A stretch of DNA of 50,488 nucleotides from LBZV01 sp000993855 (lineage in GTDB: Bacteria; Patescibacteriota; Microgenomatia; Curtissbacterales; GWA2-41-24): NCBI GenBank assembly GCA_964492425.1, contig CAZBKB010000006.1:1-50488 (forward strand), in the 5' to 3' direction. Position numbers and translations under genes: made by a program. Positions 40,412-49,852 of the stretch are shown one piece after another. How positions within the stretch are numbered: position 1 is the first letter of the stretch; every line of letters begins with the position of its first letter. Under the pieces are notes generated by a model. The model was not told where the DNA came from. It searched no databases and was given only the letters and a program-made list of their open reading frames with translations.

Positions 40412-40836
40412 GCAAGGAGTGTAACAATTTTCATAGCACCCCAAAAAGTTGTAAAACCAATAACAGCATTAGACACGAATAGTACTCTGGCTAAGAATTT
40501 ATTGTTTCTGAAAAAGACGAAATATACTAAGAAATTAAAAGCTACAAATGACACTGCAATTGCAGGTAATATCCATATAAAAATACTTTGTCCAAGCATA
40601 TTTTCCCCCCAAGTTTTTGAATAAAAAATAGGAATTTCAGGAGGTAAATTTCTAAAGTAAAGTCCGATAACTGCAATCTGAGAAAAAATAAAAAAAAGAC
40701 TTACTATAAAAGCCCATAAAATACCTTTATCGGAAACTAAACTAGTTCTAACCTCATGGCTTATCTCAAACTTAGGTGCTTGATTGGTAGACTTTTGCTC
40801 CAGGGGAGCAACGCTGACGGCTTTTCCAATTTTCAT
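40408..40836 (-). CDS. Small membrane protein, DUF1648-like
   Basis: 142 residues with three hydrophobic segments (about 40-62, 81-105 and 115-137). The segment YFRNLPPEIPIFYSKTWGEN followed by a helix resembles the DUF1648 pattern. Function unknown. It overlaps the WecA/MraY-like gene by 4 bp and follows a GT39-like gene by 15 bp in the same minus-strand cluster. Confidence 0.6.
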   Translation of the reverse strand: MKIGKAVSVAPLEQKSTNQAPKFEISHEVRTSLVSDKGILWAFIVSLFFIFSQIAVIGLYFRNLPPEIPIFYSKTWGENMLGQSIFIWILPAIAVSFVAFNFLVYFVFFRNNKFLARVLFVSNAVIGFTTFWGAMKIVTLLA

Positions 40837-40851
40837 AAGAAACTTTTATCA

Positions 40852-42339
40852 CTATCTCAAAATGTATAAATCAGCCTCGTTAATTTTTGCGATATGAGTA
40901 TACTTTCTTATAAGTAAGTTCTCAAGTTCGGCGAAATACCCAATCGAACCTTGCGGTTTCACAATATACTTAGGAGATTTAGCGTTCAAATCACGAGCCA
41001 CCTCAAGACGGCCAATTTCACTTGGAACGCCAAATACATGGAAAGATGTTACATACCTTGAAGGATTTTTCCCGTCAACAATTGCGTAAAGCCACGGTAA
41101 ATCTCCCCAGATGTATATAGATTCTCCATAAGCACTATTAACCTTTAGAGCATCAGTAAGTGCCATTATTGTATTTACGTTGCCGTCAAAGTAGTTATTA
41201 TATTCAGTTTCACTCTTGTTGCCTGTTGCAAAATCAATAAAATTACCCCACCATTTGATCTGGTTAATCGGCCCACCGGATATAAAATCACGGAAAATCA
41301 AGCTTGTTAAAAATAAAAGAGGAATTAAAAACAGGCATGAAAATACAAATCTTGCGATATTAATTCTCACTTTCGCAAGACTTATACTAGCCAGTAGAAG
41401 AGACACTCCTGGAGTTACCTGCACTAAATAGTGGCCGTATGTCCTACCTGAGAAATAAGCACCCATAAATGAAAAAGCAATCCAGAGTAAGAATAGATGA
41501 ATGTAATTCACCTTTACAGCCTTAAATTTTTTATAGAACCCATACAAAATCACCGCGATTGCCGGTAAAAACTTTGAAATATTAATAAGTTCTGCATATT
41601 TTGGGCTTTCGCCTAAATAAATAGAATAATATGTGTATGCTCCAAATATAAATTCATTTACTATTCCGTGCTTTAAAAAGTAAGCAAAAGTTACAGCAAA
41701 AGGGATCGAAAAACCAAGTATAAGCACTAAGCCTTTTTTGAAAAAGTCTGAAAATTTATCTCTTATGAGAAATATATAAATTCCCAACGCGAGCGCTTCA
41801 AAAGCACCTACCTGTTTATATAGTGAAGCAATGGCAAAAAGGGCACCCGCAAAAAAAAGTGAATAGTTGTCAAATTTACCCTTCAGTGCCAAATACATAG
41901 CGCAAGATATTGGCAGAATCATAAATATTTCAGTCAGCGCCAAATTGCCTTCAATAATACGAAGCGATGTAAAAAAACCAAAAATGAAACTGGCTACAAG
42001 TGCCCGATGTTTTCCAATAGTTTCCCGACCAATTTCATAAATAACTGTGGCAGTCGTCATAACAACTACTGCCACAACCAGTCTTAACCAGAACATGGAT
42101 ACACCAAACAAGGAAAAAATTCCGGCGTAGGTCAGATATATCATTGGTGGTTTGTTGTCCCAGGCAGTTTGGTACAGCACGCCCCCTTGAGTAAGGTTTT
42201 TAGCAACCGCTGCAAAAATTCCCTCATCGCCATACCAATATGGTTCAAAAAGAGATGGGAACCTAAAAAGAAAAGTTATAAAAAGAATAATGAACACTAG
42301 AATATGATGTCTTTCCAACTGAGCTATTAATTTTTTCAT
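40852..42339 (-). CDS. GT39-like membrane glycosyltransferase
   Basis: 495 residues, about eleven transmembrane helices. The first extracytoplasmic loop has WYGDEGIFAA, with the Asp-Glu pair of PMT/ArnT-type enzymes, and then DNKPPMIY. Such GT-C enzymes move a sugar from a polyprenyl-phosphate donor to a lipid or protein acceptor on the outer face. The ATG overlaps the upstream stop by 4 bp, coupling it to another GT-C gene. Donor and acceptor cannot be read from the sequence. Confidence 0.82.
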   Translation of the reverse strand: MKKLIAQLERHHILVFIILFITFLFRFPSLFEPYWYGDEGIFAAVAKNLTQGGVLYQTAWDNKPPMIYLTYAGIFSLFGVSMFWLRLVVAVVVMTTATVIYEIGRETIGKHRALVASFIFGFFTSLRIIEGNLALTEIFMILPISCAMYLALKGKFDNYSLFFAGALFAIASLYKQVGAFEALALGIYIFLIRDKFSDFFKKGLVLILGFSIPFAVTFAYFLKHGIVNEFIFGAYTYYSIYLGESPKYAELINISKFLPAIAVILYGFYKKFKAVKVNYIHLFLLWIAFSFMGAYFSGRTYGHYLVQVTPGVSLLLASISLAKVRINIARFVFSCLFLIPLLFLTSLIFRDFISGGPINQIKWWGNFIDFATGNKSETEYNNYFDGNVNTIMALTDALKVNSAYGESIYIWGDLPWLYAIVDGKNPSRYVTSFHVFGVPSEIGRLEVARDLNAKSPKYIVKPQGSIGYFAELENLLIRKYTHIAKINEADLYILR

Positions 42340-43697
42340 TTATTTACTAAAGTTATTATCTCTCCATCATCCCGTCGAAGCTCAAAATTATTATCATGAC
42401 TACTGCCAATTTTAACAGTACCATTTTCTACATACGCATCAAGCAAACTCTTTCCAGAAAATTGAACCAAACCCTCATCAAGAATAATCAAATCATTACT
42501 TAACTTGTTTCGATTTCTATAATATAGCACTTCCGCAAATGAAGGTAATACCGTTACTATGTCATCACCTGAATCCAACTTTGGCAAAACTTGACCCTGA
42601 TACTCTTCCCGAAAAGTATACGGTGATCTTGAAAAGTTAATAACATCAATCCATATCGATAAAGTTAAAATAAAAAAGATAATTAAGCCCATAATTAGCC
42701 TTGGGAATTTTTGTGCGGAGTGTACAATAACCATCGAAAGTGGAATCGAAGACCCAATCAAATATCTCCAAAAAAATATCGACCTGAAAGGGAATTTGAT
42801 GCCAGCTACTTGAAGTCCAGGCAATGTCGCTAAAATGAATGGGATAATTGCCCAAAGCCAAATGAGAAGATATGGCCTTTCAAATTTGTGCCGTAAAGCG
42901 TGTTGAATAACTCCAATACCAAGCATCACACACGAGAAAGTAAAGAGTAAATCACGCAGTGGCAAAAAGTTAAATACAACATTTTTATTTTCCCCACCCA
43001 TAATTCTTAAAAATGCTTCATAATGCGTTCTTCGCCAGTCAACCGCGCCAATCCAGTAACTTTGATTAACTGATGTTAACTGTCCCAAGAGTGATTTAAA
43101 CCAGGGAAGATATAGAACCCCACAGATAATATAAAGTCCCATCATTTTCAGAAAAATCTTCCTGTCAAACAAGATAAGATAAAGTCCTTGCGCTACGATA
43201 ATAAAAAACATGTAATAGTGTGTGTAAATTCCAAGCGTAGTAAACAGAACAAAAGTGGTTGCTCTAACAAGGTTGAACTTTTTGGAAAGTTCAACCAAAA
43301 AAAATACAGATCCAACTGCAGCAAATGTAAACATTGTGTAGTTCCGTGCCTCGAATGCGTATGTAAAGAAGGTGGGGTTTAAAGCAACGACAAGTGTGCT
43401 AAGAGCCCCAAAAGTACGACCTCGGACATAAGCTGCGAGCTTATAAACCATTACAAGCGTCAGTAGGTAAAAAATTATGGAAATTAGCCTTGTGTTAACC
43501 TCTGTGGGGGACAGAAATTTATAAACAATCTCAACTATTGTGTAATACCCTGGTGGATGAAAATCCGCTGCTGTTGTCTTAAGCATCTGTGAGTAGGGGA
43601 GTTGTGAAATCAACGAAGTCCACGCCTCATCACCCCAAAATCCGCGCGTTAAATAATTTTGGGCGAGCGAAAACATAGTCAAACCTAGTATAGCCAC
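42336..43697 (-). CDS. GT39-like (GT-C) membrane glycosyltransferase
   Basis: 453 residues from a GTG; an in-frame ATG seven codons later (MFSLAQNY) is an alternative start. The first loop has GFWGDEAWTS (Asp-Glu pair) and then DFHPPGYYTIV, the pattern of GT-C enzymes related to dolichyl-phosphate-mannose transferases. About ten transmembrane helices and a C-terminal soluble domain of about 90 residues. It is followed by a second GT39-like gene with a 4-bp overlap, so two related enzymes act in the same pathway. Confidence 0.78.
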   Translation of the reverse strand: MAILGLTMFSLAQNYLTRGFWGDEAWTSLISQLPYSQMLKTTAADFHPPGYYTIVEIVYKFLSPTEVNTRLISIIFYLLTLVMVYKLAAYVRGRTFGALSTLVVALNPTFFTYAFEARNYTMFTFAAVGSVFFLVELSKKFNLVRATTFVLFTTLGIYTHYYMFFIIVAQGLYLILFDRKIFLKMMGLYIICGVLYLPWFKSLLGQLTSVNQSYWIGAVDWRRTHYEAFLRIMGGENKNVVFNFLPLRDLLFTFSCVMLGIGVIQHALRHKFERPYLLIWLWAIIPFILATLPGLQVAGIKFPFRSIFFWRYLIGSSIPLSMVIVHSAQKFPRLIMGLIIFFILTLSIWIDVINFSRSPYTFREEYQGQVLPKLDSGDDIVTVLPSFAEVLYYRNRNKLSNDLIILDEGLVQFSGKSLLDAYVENGTVKIGSSHDNNFELRRDDGEIITLVNK

Positions 43698-43727
43698 AAC
43701 AATTCTAAATTGACAATTATTTTATCT

Positions 43728-45179
43728 CTAAATACTAATCCTCTTCAAAATATAAGCGTCACCCACGGAAGATAAAATAAAATAATTACCACTTGTTACT
43801 AACTGAAACATTTGCACCTTTGTTTTTTCTAAATCTTGTGTGTAAAAATTCCAGTTATTTTGCCCTGGGTGTAAATCAAAAACCACATAATCTGCGCTAT
43901 TTACGTCCGGCAGTAAATAAAGCTGTTCTCTATGCGAAATATGCGGCAGGAGATTATTTTGCCCGGCAACAGACGCGTTTTCCGGGATTAAGGATAATAT
44001 GGTTCTTGTGTCACTCATCCAATTTTTTTCCTGCCAAAAATCGGCCTTTGCAAGATTTTTGAGTGGAGCATTTAAAACTATGTTTGAAATTAAAGCGCAA
44101 AGAAAGAGAAATAAAAATAATACCGTCTTAGTGTATCTGGCATTAAATTTTTTTAAAATAATCTCAGCGGTATAAACAGTTGAAACAGAAAGCAGGACAG
44201 CCAACTCAACACTATAGTGGTAGTAAATAGTCCATCGTATTGGGTGGGCTACATCTAGAAATCGTGACGAAAATTGGGAAAAAATAGTAAAGATCAATGG
44301 GATATAAAAAATTGGCACCATTCCGAAAGAGAAAAATGACCAAAACAGAGTAGAGATTTTCTCGGTAGGCAAAAGGAAGTTGCGAATTAAATCATCTGGC
44401 CTCTGCACATAATTAATTATCGATTGACCAAGCCCACTGCTGTCTCCGGTAAACGAATTGTACATTTTCTGACCGAGTGCAGGCATAATTATTGATATGA
44501 CAGCAACTGACCATAAAAGCGATAAAAAGGAAGTTACCACTGCGAGTTTCAAATCGCGCTTTGTAAAGTATATGTAAATACCCAGGGGGGCCAAGAGCAA
44601 TCCCACGTGTTCCCTAACAGAGAGACATAAAACTAACGTTACAAAGTAGTTGAAATATTTATCCAGAATCAAAAAATAAAATAAAAAACTTAACAAAACT
44701 GGCAAAATTACCATTTCGTGGAAATCGTATGCAACAGCACTCTGGATTCCCACAAAACTTACATATAAAAAGGGGATTATTAAGGCTAGTATTCTTGGTA
44801 GTACTCGTCGCGCAATTAACCAAATCGGAAAAACTGCTGCAGCAAGAATGACAGCTTGAAAAAGTAGTATTACTCTTTCATTTTTTGTGAACCAATAAAG
44901 AGGGGAGAGTAAAACTATGATTGGTCTGAACCTGTCTCCAAGATCAAAAATATTATTTATCGTTGAGTATGGGAAATTAAACCTGTTGTATAACCAAATC
45001 GCTTGGTCGTAAATGCTAAAATCGTTAGCCTGCGATTGAAAATGGTTATGACGAACCACCGAAAGAAGGGAATATAAGATGGTGAAAGTTAAAAATATAG
45101 TAGAGACTATATAAAAGTCAAAGTCAACACCTAGAAATTTATACTTTTTCTGTAACACGATACTCCAAGTATTTTCCAA
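43728..45179 (-). CDS. DUF2079 membrane protein (GT-C-like)
   Basis: 483 residues from a TTG that overlaps the upstream gene by 41 bp; a GTG at 45158 is an alternative start. The DUF2079 signature is present: HFQSQANDFSIYDQAIWLY near residue 46, then AYDFHEMVILPVLLSF. About eleven transmembrane helices and a soluble C-terminal domain. DUF2079 is predicted to be a GT-C glycosyltransferase fold acting outside the membrane; no substrate is known. Member of the minus-strand glycan cluster. Confidence 0.82.
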   Translation of the reverse strand: MENTWSIVLQKKYKFLGVDFDFYIVSTIFLTFTILYSLLSVVRHNHFQSQANDFSIYDQAIWLYNRFNFPYSTINNIFDLGDRFRPIIVLLSPLYWFTKNERVILLFQAVILAAAVFPIWLIARRVLPRILALIIPFLYVSFVGIQSAVAYDFHEMVILPVLLSFLFYFLILDKYFNYFVTLVLCLSVREHVGLLLAPLGIYIYFTKRDLKLAVVTSFLSLLWSVAVISIIMPALGQKMYNSFTGDSSGLGQSIINYVQRPDDLIRNFLLPTEKISTLFWSFFSFGMVPIFYIPLIFTIFSQFSSRFLDVAHPIRWTIYYHYSVELAVLLSVSTVYTAEIILKKFNARYTKTVLFLFLFLCALISNIVLNAPLKNLAKADFWQEKNWMSDTRTILSLIPENASVAGQNNLLPHISHREQLYLLPDVNSADYVVFDLHPGQNNWNFYTQDLEKTKVQMFQLVTSGNYFILSSVGDAYILKRISI

Positions 45180-46629
45180 GCATCAAGCGTGTGTGTGCAT
45201 CAATACCGGGCAATGTCGTAAACAGAAGCGTCACAATAGGCATCATCACAAATTCAAATGGCGTCAATATTTTTTTTATCAAACCTATTTTTCCTTCACG
45301 TTTAGGCCTTTGTCGAAAATCGATTAAAAGAATGATTGCCATAAATATCCAACAGCTTGTTAAAATCCCAAAAGAAACTCTTGGTAAATTTTGTCCCATC
45401 ACGGTTTGCGCAAAAGCCGGGTTCAAAAGCACTGGGATAGTTGCACCTAAAGTTATCGCAAACCAGTGAACTGGCCACAAAAAATGGTCCTCCAATACTT
45501 TAAAAACCCTGACAGTCCTCTTCCAAAAGGGTATATGTGTGTATGTCAGCCACTTTTTAATAAAGTATGCATCGTCACTAACACCCCAAGCCCAGCGTTT
45601 TTCCTGCTCGTATAAGTTCAAAAGCGACTTAATGTAAGTTGTGGATTCTGCAGCGTCGGCGTATGCCGGTAAAAATATTGGGTCAACATCTACCTGTCCG
45701 TCTTTTGCAAAGAAGGCTTTAAAAAAAATGCGGTAGTCTTCCGGGATAACATCAATATCCCAATAACCAACATCGTCCAACAGTTTCATGCTTGTTGAAT
45801 AAATAGAATAGTTAATCAACCTATCTGTTCTTGAGTTTTGTGCAGTCTGATATACAGAAGAAAGAGAAGAAATCACGCGAATTGGTGCAGGCACTCTCCA
45901 AATATTTGTGTAAAAAAGTACAATCGGCTGCCAAAATGTTAGATGCCTATTCTCCATCGTCAAAAACTTATATGTTAAACATGCAAGGTAATTTTCAGAC
46001 AAAATACCATCCGCGTCCTTTGAAGTAACAGTAATATAGTTAATGTTTCTCTTTTGCTTGTTAATTAAAAGTTTCTTTGCTGATTTTATGGCGTAGGCTT
46101 GGTTGCTGGATTTCCCTTTTACCTCGTGAGCTATGTCCGGGTGATACGTAAAAAGTAAGTTAGTAAAAGCTTTTCCGAATTTTTTCTTTAAAATTCCAGC
46201 CTTTTTTCTTGCTTCTACACCTTCCCTGGCTTCAAAAGCCACACAAACAGAAATCTGTTTCTTGTTAAAGTTTTGAGCCCTCACAGATTCGATACCACGC
46301 ACAATTGTCGCAATCGGTTCACGATATGTTGGGATCATTATTAAATGGTGTATCTTTTTATGGTCACCAAGTGCCCGAACATCTGCCGTCCAATCATATT
46401 TCTCGCTTGCTCTAAGCTTCAAATGTGAAACAATGGCGCTTAATGCTAGCATTGCACTCTTGTAAAACCAAAAAACTATAAAAATAATAATGAAATAAGC
46501 AACATAATGGGGAATAATAAACGAACCCCAAAAAGGGAACAGAATTAAAGTCCACGAAAAAGTACCCGGTAAGATTTCCAGGAATCTGTGAACTTGTCGA
46601 TCATGTTTTTCAACAAATCGTTTTAGCAT
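45139..46629 (-). CDS. Family 2 membrane glycosyltransferase
   Basis: 496 residues from the ATG at 46629 (MLKRFVEKHD). Two N-terminal helices, then a cytoplasmic GT2 domain starting LIMIPTYREP, with SKDADG as the Asp-x-Asp metal site and a later acidic motif DVIPEDYRIFFKA followed by QEKRWAWGVSD, the Q/R-x-x-R-W-type motif of processive enzymes. Three or four C-terminal helices. It likely extends or exports a polysaccharide from a nucleotide sugar. First gene of the minus-strand cluster. Confidence 0.82.
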   Translation of the reverse strand: MLKRFVEKHDRQVHRFLEILPGTFSWTLILFPFWGSFIIPHYVAYFIIIFIVFWFYKSAMLALSAIVSHLKLRASEKYDWTADVRALGDHKKIHHLIMIPTYREPIATIVRGIESVRAQNFNKKQISVCVAFEAREGVEARKKAGILKKKFGKAFTNLLFTYHPDIAHEVKGKSSNQAYAIKSAKKLLINKQKRNINYITVTSKDADGILSENYLACLTYKFLTMENRHLTFWQPIVLFYTNIWRVPAPIRVISSLSSVYQTAQNSRTDRLINYSIYSTSMKLLDDVGYWDIDVIPEDYRIFFKAFFAKDGQVDVDPIFLPAYADAAESTTYIKSLLNLYEQEKRWAWGVSDDAYFIKKWLTYTHIPFWKRTVRVFKVLEDHFLWPVHWFAITLGATIPVLLNPAFAQTVMGQNLPRVSFGILTSCWIFMAIILLIDFRQRPKREGKIGLIKKILTPFEFVMMPIVTLLFTTLPGIDAHTRLMLGKYLEYRVTEKV

Positions 46630-46748
46630 ATTTTCCACGGCGATCTGCTGATTTAATTTCAACAAACCGCTTTATTGTCATAAAAAATAGCTCTTTGGAG
46701 CTTAAGATATCAGGGCTAACCCCATAGTATTAATCTATGCGCATTGTA

Positions 46749-47570
46749 TCATAATTTAAAAGCTTTTTGCGCATTTTTAGTCGTCTGGGTACAAAAATCA
46801 CTTTCTTGAATATTTCGCAACTTTGCAAGAAAACTGGCAATAATTTTAACATTAGTCGGTTCGTTCTTTTGTCCCCGAAAAGGCTCAGGCGATAAAAAGG
46901 GGGAGTCGGTTTCAAGCAAGATCAACTCCCCTGGTACAATCCTGGCAGCTTCCTGGATATTGACTGCGTTTTCAAACGTTACAATTCCGGAAAAAGAAAT
47001 GTAAAACCCCAAACCGACTGCTTTTTTTGCCTCATTATATCCACCTGTAAAACTATGGAAAACACCTCTTAACATAGGTGGTTGTCCAGAGTCTTTTGAA
47101 AGCAGTTGAAAAATTTCATCCCACCCGTTTCTGCAATGAACTACGATAGGCAGGATATTATCATTAGCAATTTTCACCTGGGCACAAAATAATTTCTTTT
47201 GAAATTCCTTTTCGGTGTCCCCGGTTGGAGATCTCATATCTCCTTGTCCATAATAATCCAGACCAGCTTCTCCAATGCCAACAATTTTTTTGGAAGTTGA
47301 AGCTAAATCGGTAAGTTCACGCATACAAGCCTCAACACCTTTGTCCTCTATTTCACCCTTGCTATCAAACGGATGCATTCCAACGGTTGCAAAAATCCTC
47401 AAATCATCGCTGCTGTATTTTTCAGCGATATCTATAGCTCGTCGGCTGGTGTTAAGCGAAGTCCCTATTGATACTATCGAGCCGACTCCGGCAGCCTTGG
47501 CATGTTCTAAGACCTCCTCTAAATTCTCTACAGCTTCAAGATGTGCGTGCGAATCAACTAAGCTCATCAT
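46749..47570 (-). CDS. tatD: TatD-family metal-dependent hydrolase
   Basis: 273 residues. TIM-barrel amidohydrolase motifs: DSHAHL (His8, His10), GIGEAGLDYYG, VVHCRNGWDE, VFHSFTGG, and LLETDSPFLSPEPFRG. TatD enzymes are DNases/3'-5' exonucleases involved in DNA repair and turnover. A TATAAG box on the minus strand ends 6 bp before the ATG, which suggests a leaderless mRNA. It lies next to metG, a pairing seen in many bacteria. Confidence 0.93.
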   Translation of the reverse strand: MMSLVDSHAHLEAVENLEEVLEHAKAAGVGSIVSIGTSLNTSRRAIDIAEKYSSDDLRIFATVGMHPFDSKGEIEDKGVEACMRELTDLASTSKKIVGIGEAGLDYYGQGDMRSPTGDTEKEFQKKLFCAQVKIANDNILPIVVHCRNGWDEIFQLLSKDSGQPPMLRGVFHSFTGGYNEAKKAVGLGFYISFSGIVTFENAVNIQEAARIVPGELILLETDSPFLSPEPFRGQKNEPTNVKIIASFLAKLRNIQESDFCTQTTKNAQKAFKL

Positions 47571-47576
47571 TTTACA

Positions 47577-47582
47577 CTTATA
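47577..47582 (-). promoter_or_regulatory. Possible -10 of tatD
   Basis: TATAAG on the minus strand ending 6 bp before the ATG. No good -35. Just upstream, TTTGGAGGCTAA is repeated twice in tandem (about 47603-47626). Confidence 0.35.
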
Positions 47583-47658
47583 AGTACACTTAGAAGCCAG
47601 GCTTTGGAGGCTAATTTGGAGGCTAAAAGTGCCAAGTTAGAATTTATGATTATTATAT

Positions 47659-49077
47659 TCATATTCTAGGGAACAGTGGTTTTTCCATCTTAATTCTACC
47701 CGTAAATTGGCTCAAAATTTTTTCAGCAGTTTCAGACAAAAATGGGGATAGATTAAATGCTATCTCGCGAATTTGTTGAGCAATTGGAGAAATAGAATTT
47801 TTGAGTGCATTACCGTCAAGCTCCCACGGCCTTTCCTCATTTATTTGCTTATCAAGCTTTGATATTTCATCCCAAATTGCCAAAATCGCCAAATCGAACC
47901 TGTAGTTTCTTAAGTTATCGGCAACAATCTTATTAAACACGAAATGCTTTTTTGGTGGCAGACTTAAATTAGTATCACTTGCCAACCGCCCAACCCGCGC
48001 CACTAAATTTCCAAGACCGTTTGCAAGCTCACCGTTATAAAGGTCATGGAAACGCTTCTCGCTAAAATCACCGTCTCCCCAAGAAGGAATTTCCCGAAGT
48101 AAATAATAACGGACAGCATCAACTCCAAATTTTTTAACCAATTCAAAAGGATTCACTGTGTTGCCTAAAGATTTAGAGATCTTTTGTCCATTTACTGTAA
48201 TGTATCCATGCACGAAAATTTCGTGCGGCAACTGGACCCCTGCAGAAAGAAGCATCGCCGGCCAGTACACTGTATGAAACCTGTTTATCCCTTTACCGAT
48301 TACGTGAACCCTGTTTGGATTATTAGTCCAAAACTTATCAAAAAGATCACTATCTGGGTAACCAAGTGCCGTCAGATAGGTGACAAGCGCATCAAACCAT
48401 ACATACATAACCTGCGTTTGGTCGCCGGGGACAGGAACACCCCAACCGCGCGCCCGTGCTCGAGTTCTGGAAATTGAAAAATCCTCCAGACCCTGCTCAA
48501 TAAAACTTAAAATTTCATTTCTGCGAGTGCCAGGAACAATTTTTAATCTATCTTTATCAATAAGGTCAAATAAAATCTTTTGGTAACTGGAAAGTCTAAA
48601 AAAGTAATTTTCTTCACTGACTTCCTCGGGTTTTGTTAAATGTTCAGGGCACAAACCATGATCAAACTCGCTCTCCAAGTAAAATTGCTCGCAACCTACA
48701 CAATAGAGTCCACGATAGGTTTTTTTGTAAATGTCTTCCTTCTTGCAAAGAGACCATAGAGTCTGCGCACCGATGAAATGCTCTTTTGCAGAAGTCCTGT
48801 TAAAAACGTCAAAAGTTAAATTATAAGCTCCCTTAAGATTTCTAAACTCTTTTGCATACCTGTCGACGAGCTTTTGAACACCCACACCTTCTTTTTCTGC
48901 CGCCTGCACATTTTTGAGCGAATTTTCGTCTGCCCCGCTGGAAAAATAGACGTCATATCCAATCATCCGATAAAACCTGGCCAGGCAATCGGCCTGCACA
49001 AATTCCAGCGCGTGTCCAATATGCGGACTTGCGTTTACGTATGGGATAGCGGTAGTTAAGTAAAATTTACTTTGCAT
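47659..49077 (-). CDS. metG: Methionyl-tRNA synthetase
   Basis: 472 residues from the ATG at 49077 (MQSKFYLTTAIPYVNASP); further in-frame codons upstream give no family sequence. The class I site HIGH is at 19-22, the KMSKS equivalent is GQKISKSLGN, and CVGCEQFYLESEF...CPEH supplies part of the zinc knuckle. The C-terminal tRNA-binding dimer domain is missing, as in many small genomes. A TAGAAT box ends 8 bp before the ATG. Charges initiator and elongator tRNA-Met. Confidence 0.96.
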   Translation of the reverse strand: MQSKFYLTTAIPYVNASPHIGHALEFVQADCLARFYRMIGYDVYFSSGADENSLKNVQAAEKEGVGVQKLVDRYAKEFRNLKGAYNLTFDVFNRTSAKEHFIGAQTLWSLCKKEDIYKKTYRGLYCVGCEQFYLESEFDHGLCPEHLTKPEEVSEENYFFRLSSYQKILFDLIDKDRLKIVPGTRRNEILSFIEQGLEDFSISRTRARARGWGVPVPGDQTQVMYVWFDALVTYLTALGYPDSDLFDKFWTNNPNRVHVIGKGINRFHTVYWPAMLLSAGVQLPHEIFVHGYITVNGQKISKSLGNTVNPFELVKKFGVDAVRYYLLREIPSWGDGDFSEKRFHDLYNGELANGLGNLVARVGRLASDTNLSLPPKKHFVFNKIVADNLRNYRFDLAILAIWDEISKLDKQINEERPWELDGNALKNSISPIAQQIREIAFNLSPFLSETAEKILSQFTGRIKMEKPLFPRI

Positions 49078-49085
49078 AGTGGTTA

Positions 49086-49091
49086 ATTCTA
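49086..49091 (-). promoter_or_regulatory. Possible -10 of metG
   Basis: TAGAAT on the minus strand, 8 bp before the metG ATG; TTGGAG at 17 bp upstream is a weak -35. Confidence 0.35.
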
Positions 49092-49137
49092 GCAAATCAT
49101 GTTGCGAACTCCAATTCAATCGCCATTGGCAGGCGCA

Positions 49138-49166
49138 TTGACATGTCAGTACATTGTCAGTATAAT
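49138..49166 (+). promoter_or_regulatory. Consensus promoter and operator of the toxin-antitoxin pair
   Basis: A perfect TTGACA (49138-49143), a 17-bp spacer and a perfect TATAAT (49161-49166), the best promoter in the window. The direct repeat TGTCAGTA occurs twice, at 49144-49151 and 49155-49162, overlapping the spacer and -10, a likely site for the AbrB-type antitoxin. The -10 ends 6 bp before the ATG, so the transcript should begin at or next to the start codon. Confidence 0.8.
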
Positions 49167-49172
49167 TAAAGC

Positions 49173-49415
49173 ATGCAAAAAGTATTCGTAAATGGTAATT
49201 CACTTACAGTCACGGTCCCAAAAGTGTATGCGCAATTGCTCAACATTAAAAGCGGTACAGAAATAGGGTGGCAAAAAACCGAAAAAGGCCTACTATTGTT
49301 CGTCCCTCAAAATTCTGCAAAAAAGGCGACGGAGATTGACCCGGAGGTAACAAAATTAATAAAGAAACTTTCTAAAAAATATTCTAAAGTGTGGCAAGAA
49401 CTCGCAAGCCTATAA
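49173..49415 (+). CDS. AbrB/MazE-type antitoxin
   Basis: 80 residues. The N-terminal half has the swapped-hairpin AbrB pattern: QKVFVNGNSLTVTVPKVYAQLLNIKSGTEIGW, then a strand LLLFVP. The C-terminal half is charged helix, probably the toxin-binding part. It should bind the repeat-containing promoter and repress its own operon with the toxin. The following toxin gene overlaps it by 25 bp. There is no ribosome binding site; the start codon sits at the predicted transcript end. Confidence 0.82.
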   Translation: MQKVFVNGNSLTVTVPKVYAQLLNIKSGTEIGWQKTEKGLLLFVPQNSAKKATEIDPEVTKLIKKLSKKYSKVWQELASL

Positions 49416-49789
49416 AGTACCTTTCCGAAGCCGAACTTATAGCCATTAACCATGAAATGGTTGCAAAATATGGGGGGCTACATGGGGTACGCGACATTAA
49501 CTTTCTAAGGCTTGCCGTCGGAAGGCCGCAAATGTCCGCAGGCTTAAAAGATGCTTATCCAACGATTTACCTAAAGGCGGCATCGATATTCCACTCCATA
49601 ATCAACAATCACTCATTTTTAGACGGAAACAAAAGGACTTCTCTATTTAGCGCAATCCTGTTTCTTGAATACAACGGATTTCAGGTCAATTTTACCAAGG
49701 AGGAAGGGATCAAGTTCACACTGGGAGCACACAACGATGATTGGACAGTAGAACAAATCGCAGACTGGATAAAAAGTCACACAAAATGA
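49391..49789 (+). CDS. doc: Doc-family toxin (Fic fold)
   Basis: 132 residues from a GTG start inside the antitoxin gene. The Fic motif reads HSFLDGNKR at 74-82, matching H-x-F-x-D-G-N-K-R of Doc, which phosphorylates EF-Tu and stops translation. The N-terminal part (YLSEAELIAINHEMVAKYGG) and LHGVRDINFLRLAVGRP also match Doc. In phage P1 the partner is Phd; here it is an AbrB-type antitoxin, a known alternative pairing. Overlap of 25 bp indicates coupled translation. Confidence 0.88.
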   Translation: MARTRKPIKYLSEAELIAINHEMVAKYGGLHGVRDINFLRLAVGRPQMSAGLKDAYPTIYLKAASIFHSIINNHSFLDGNKRTSLFSAILFLEYNGFQVNFTKEEGIKFTLGAHNDDWTVEQIADWIKSHTK

Positions 49790-49852
49790 AAATGTCTCCT
49801 CCGGCTCTTTTGTCACTTTGACTCTTTCAAGTGGAAGTGTAATGATTAAAAT

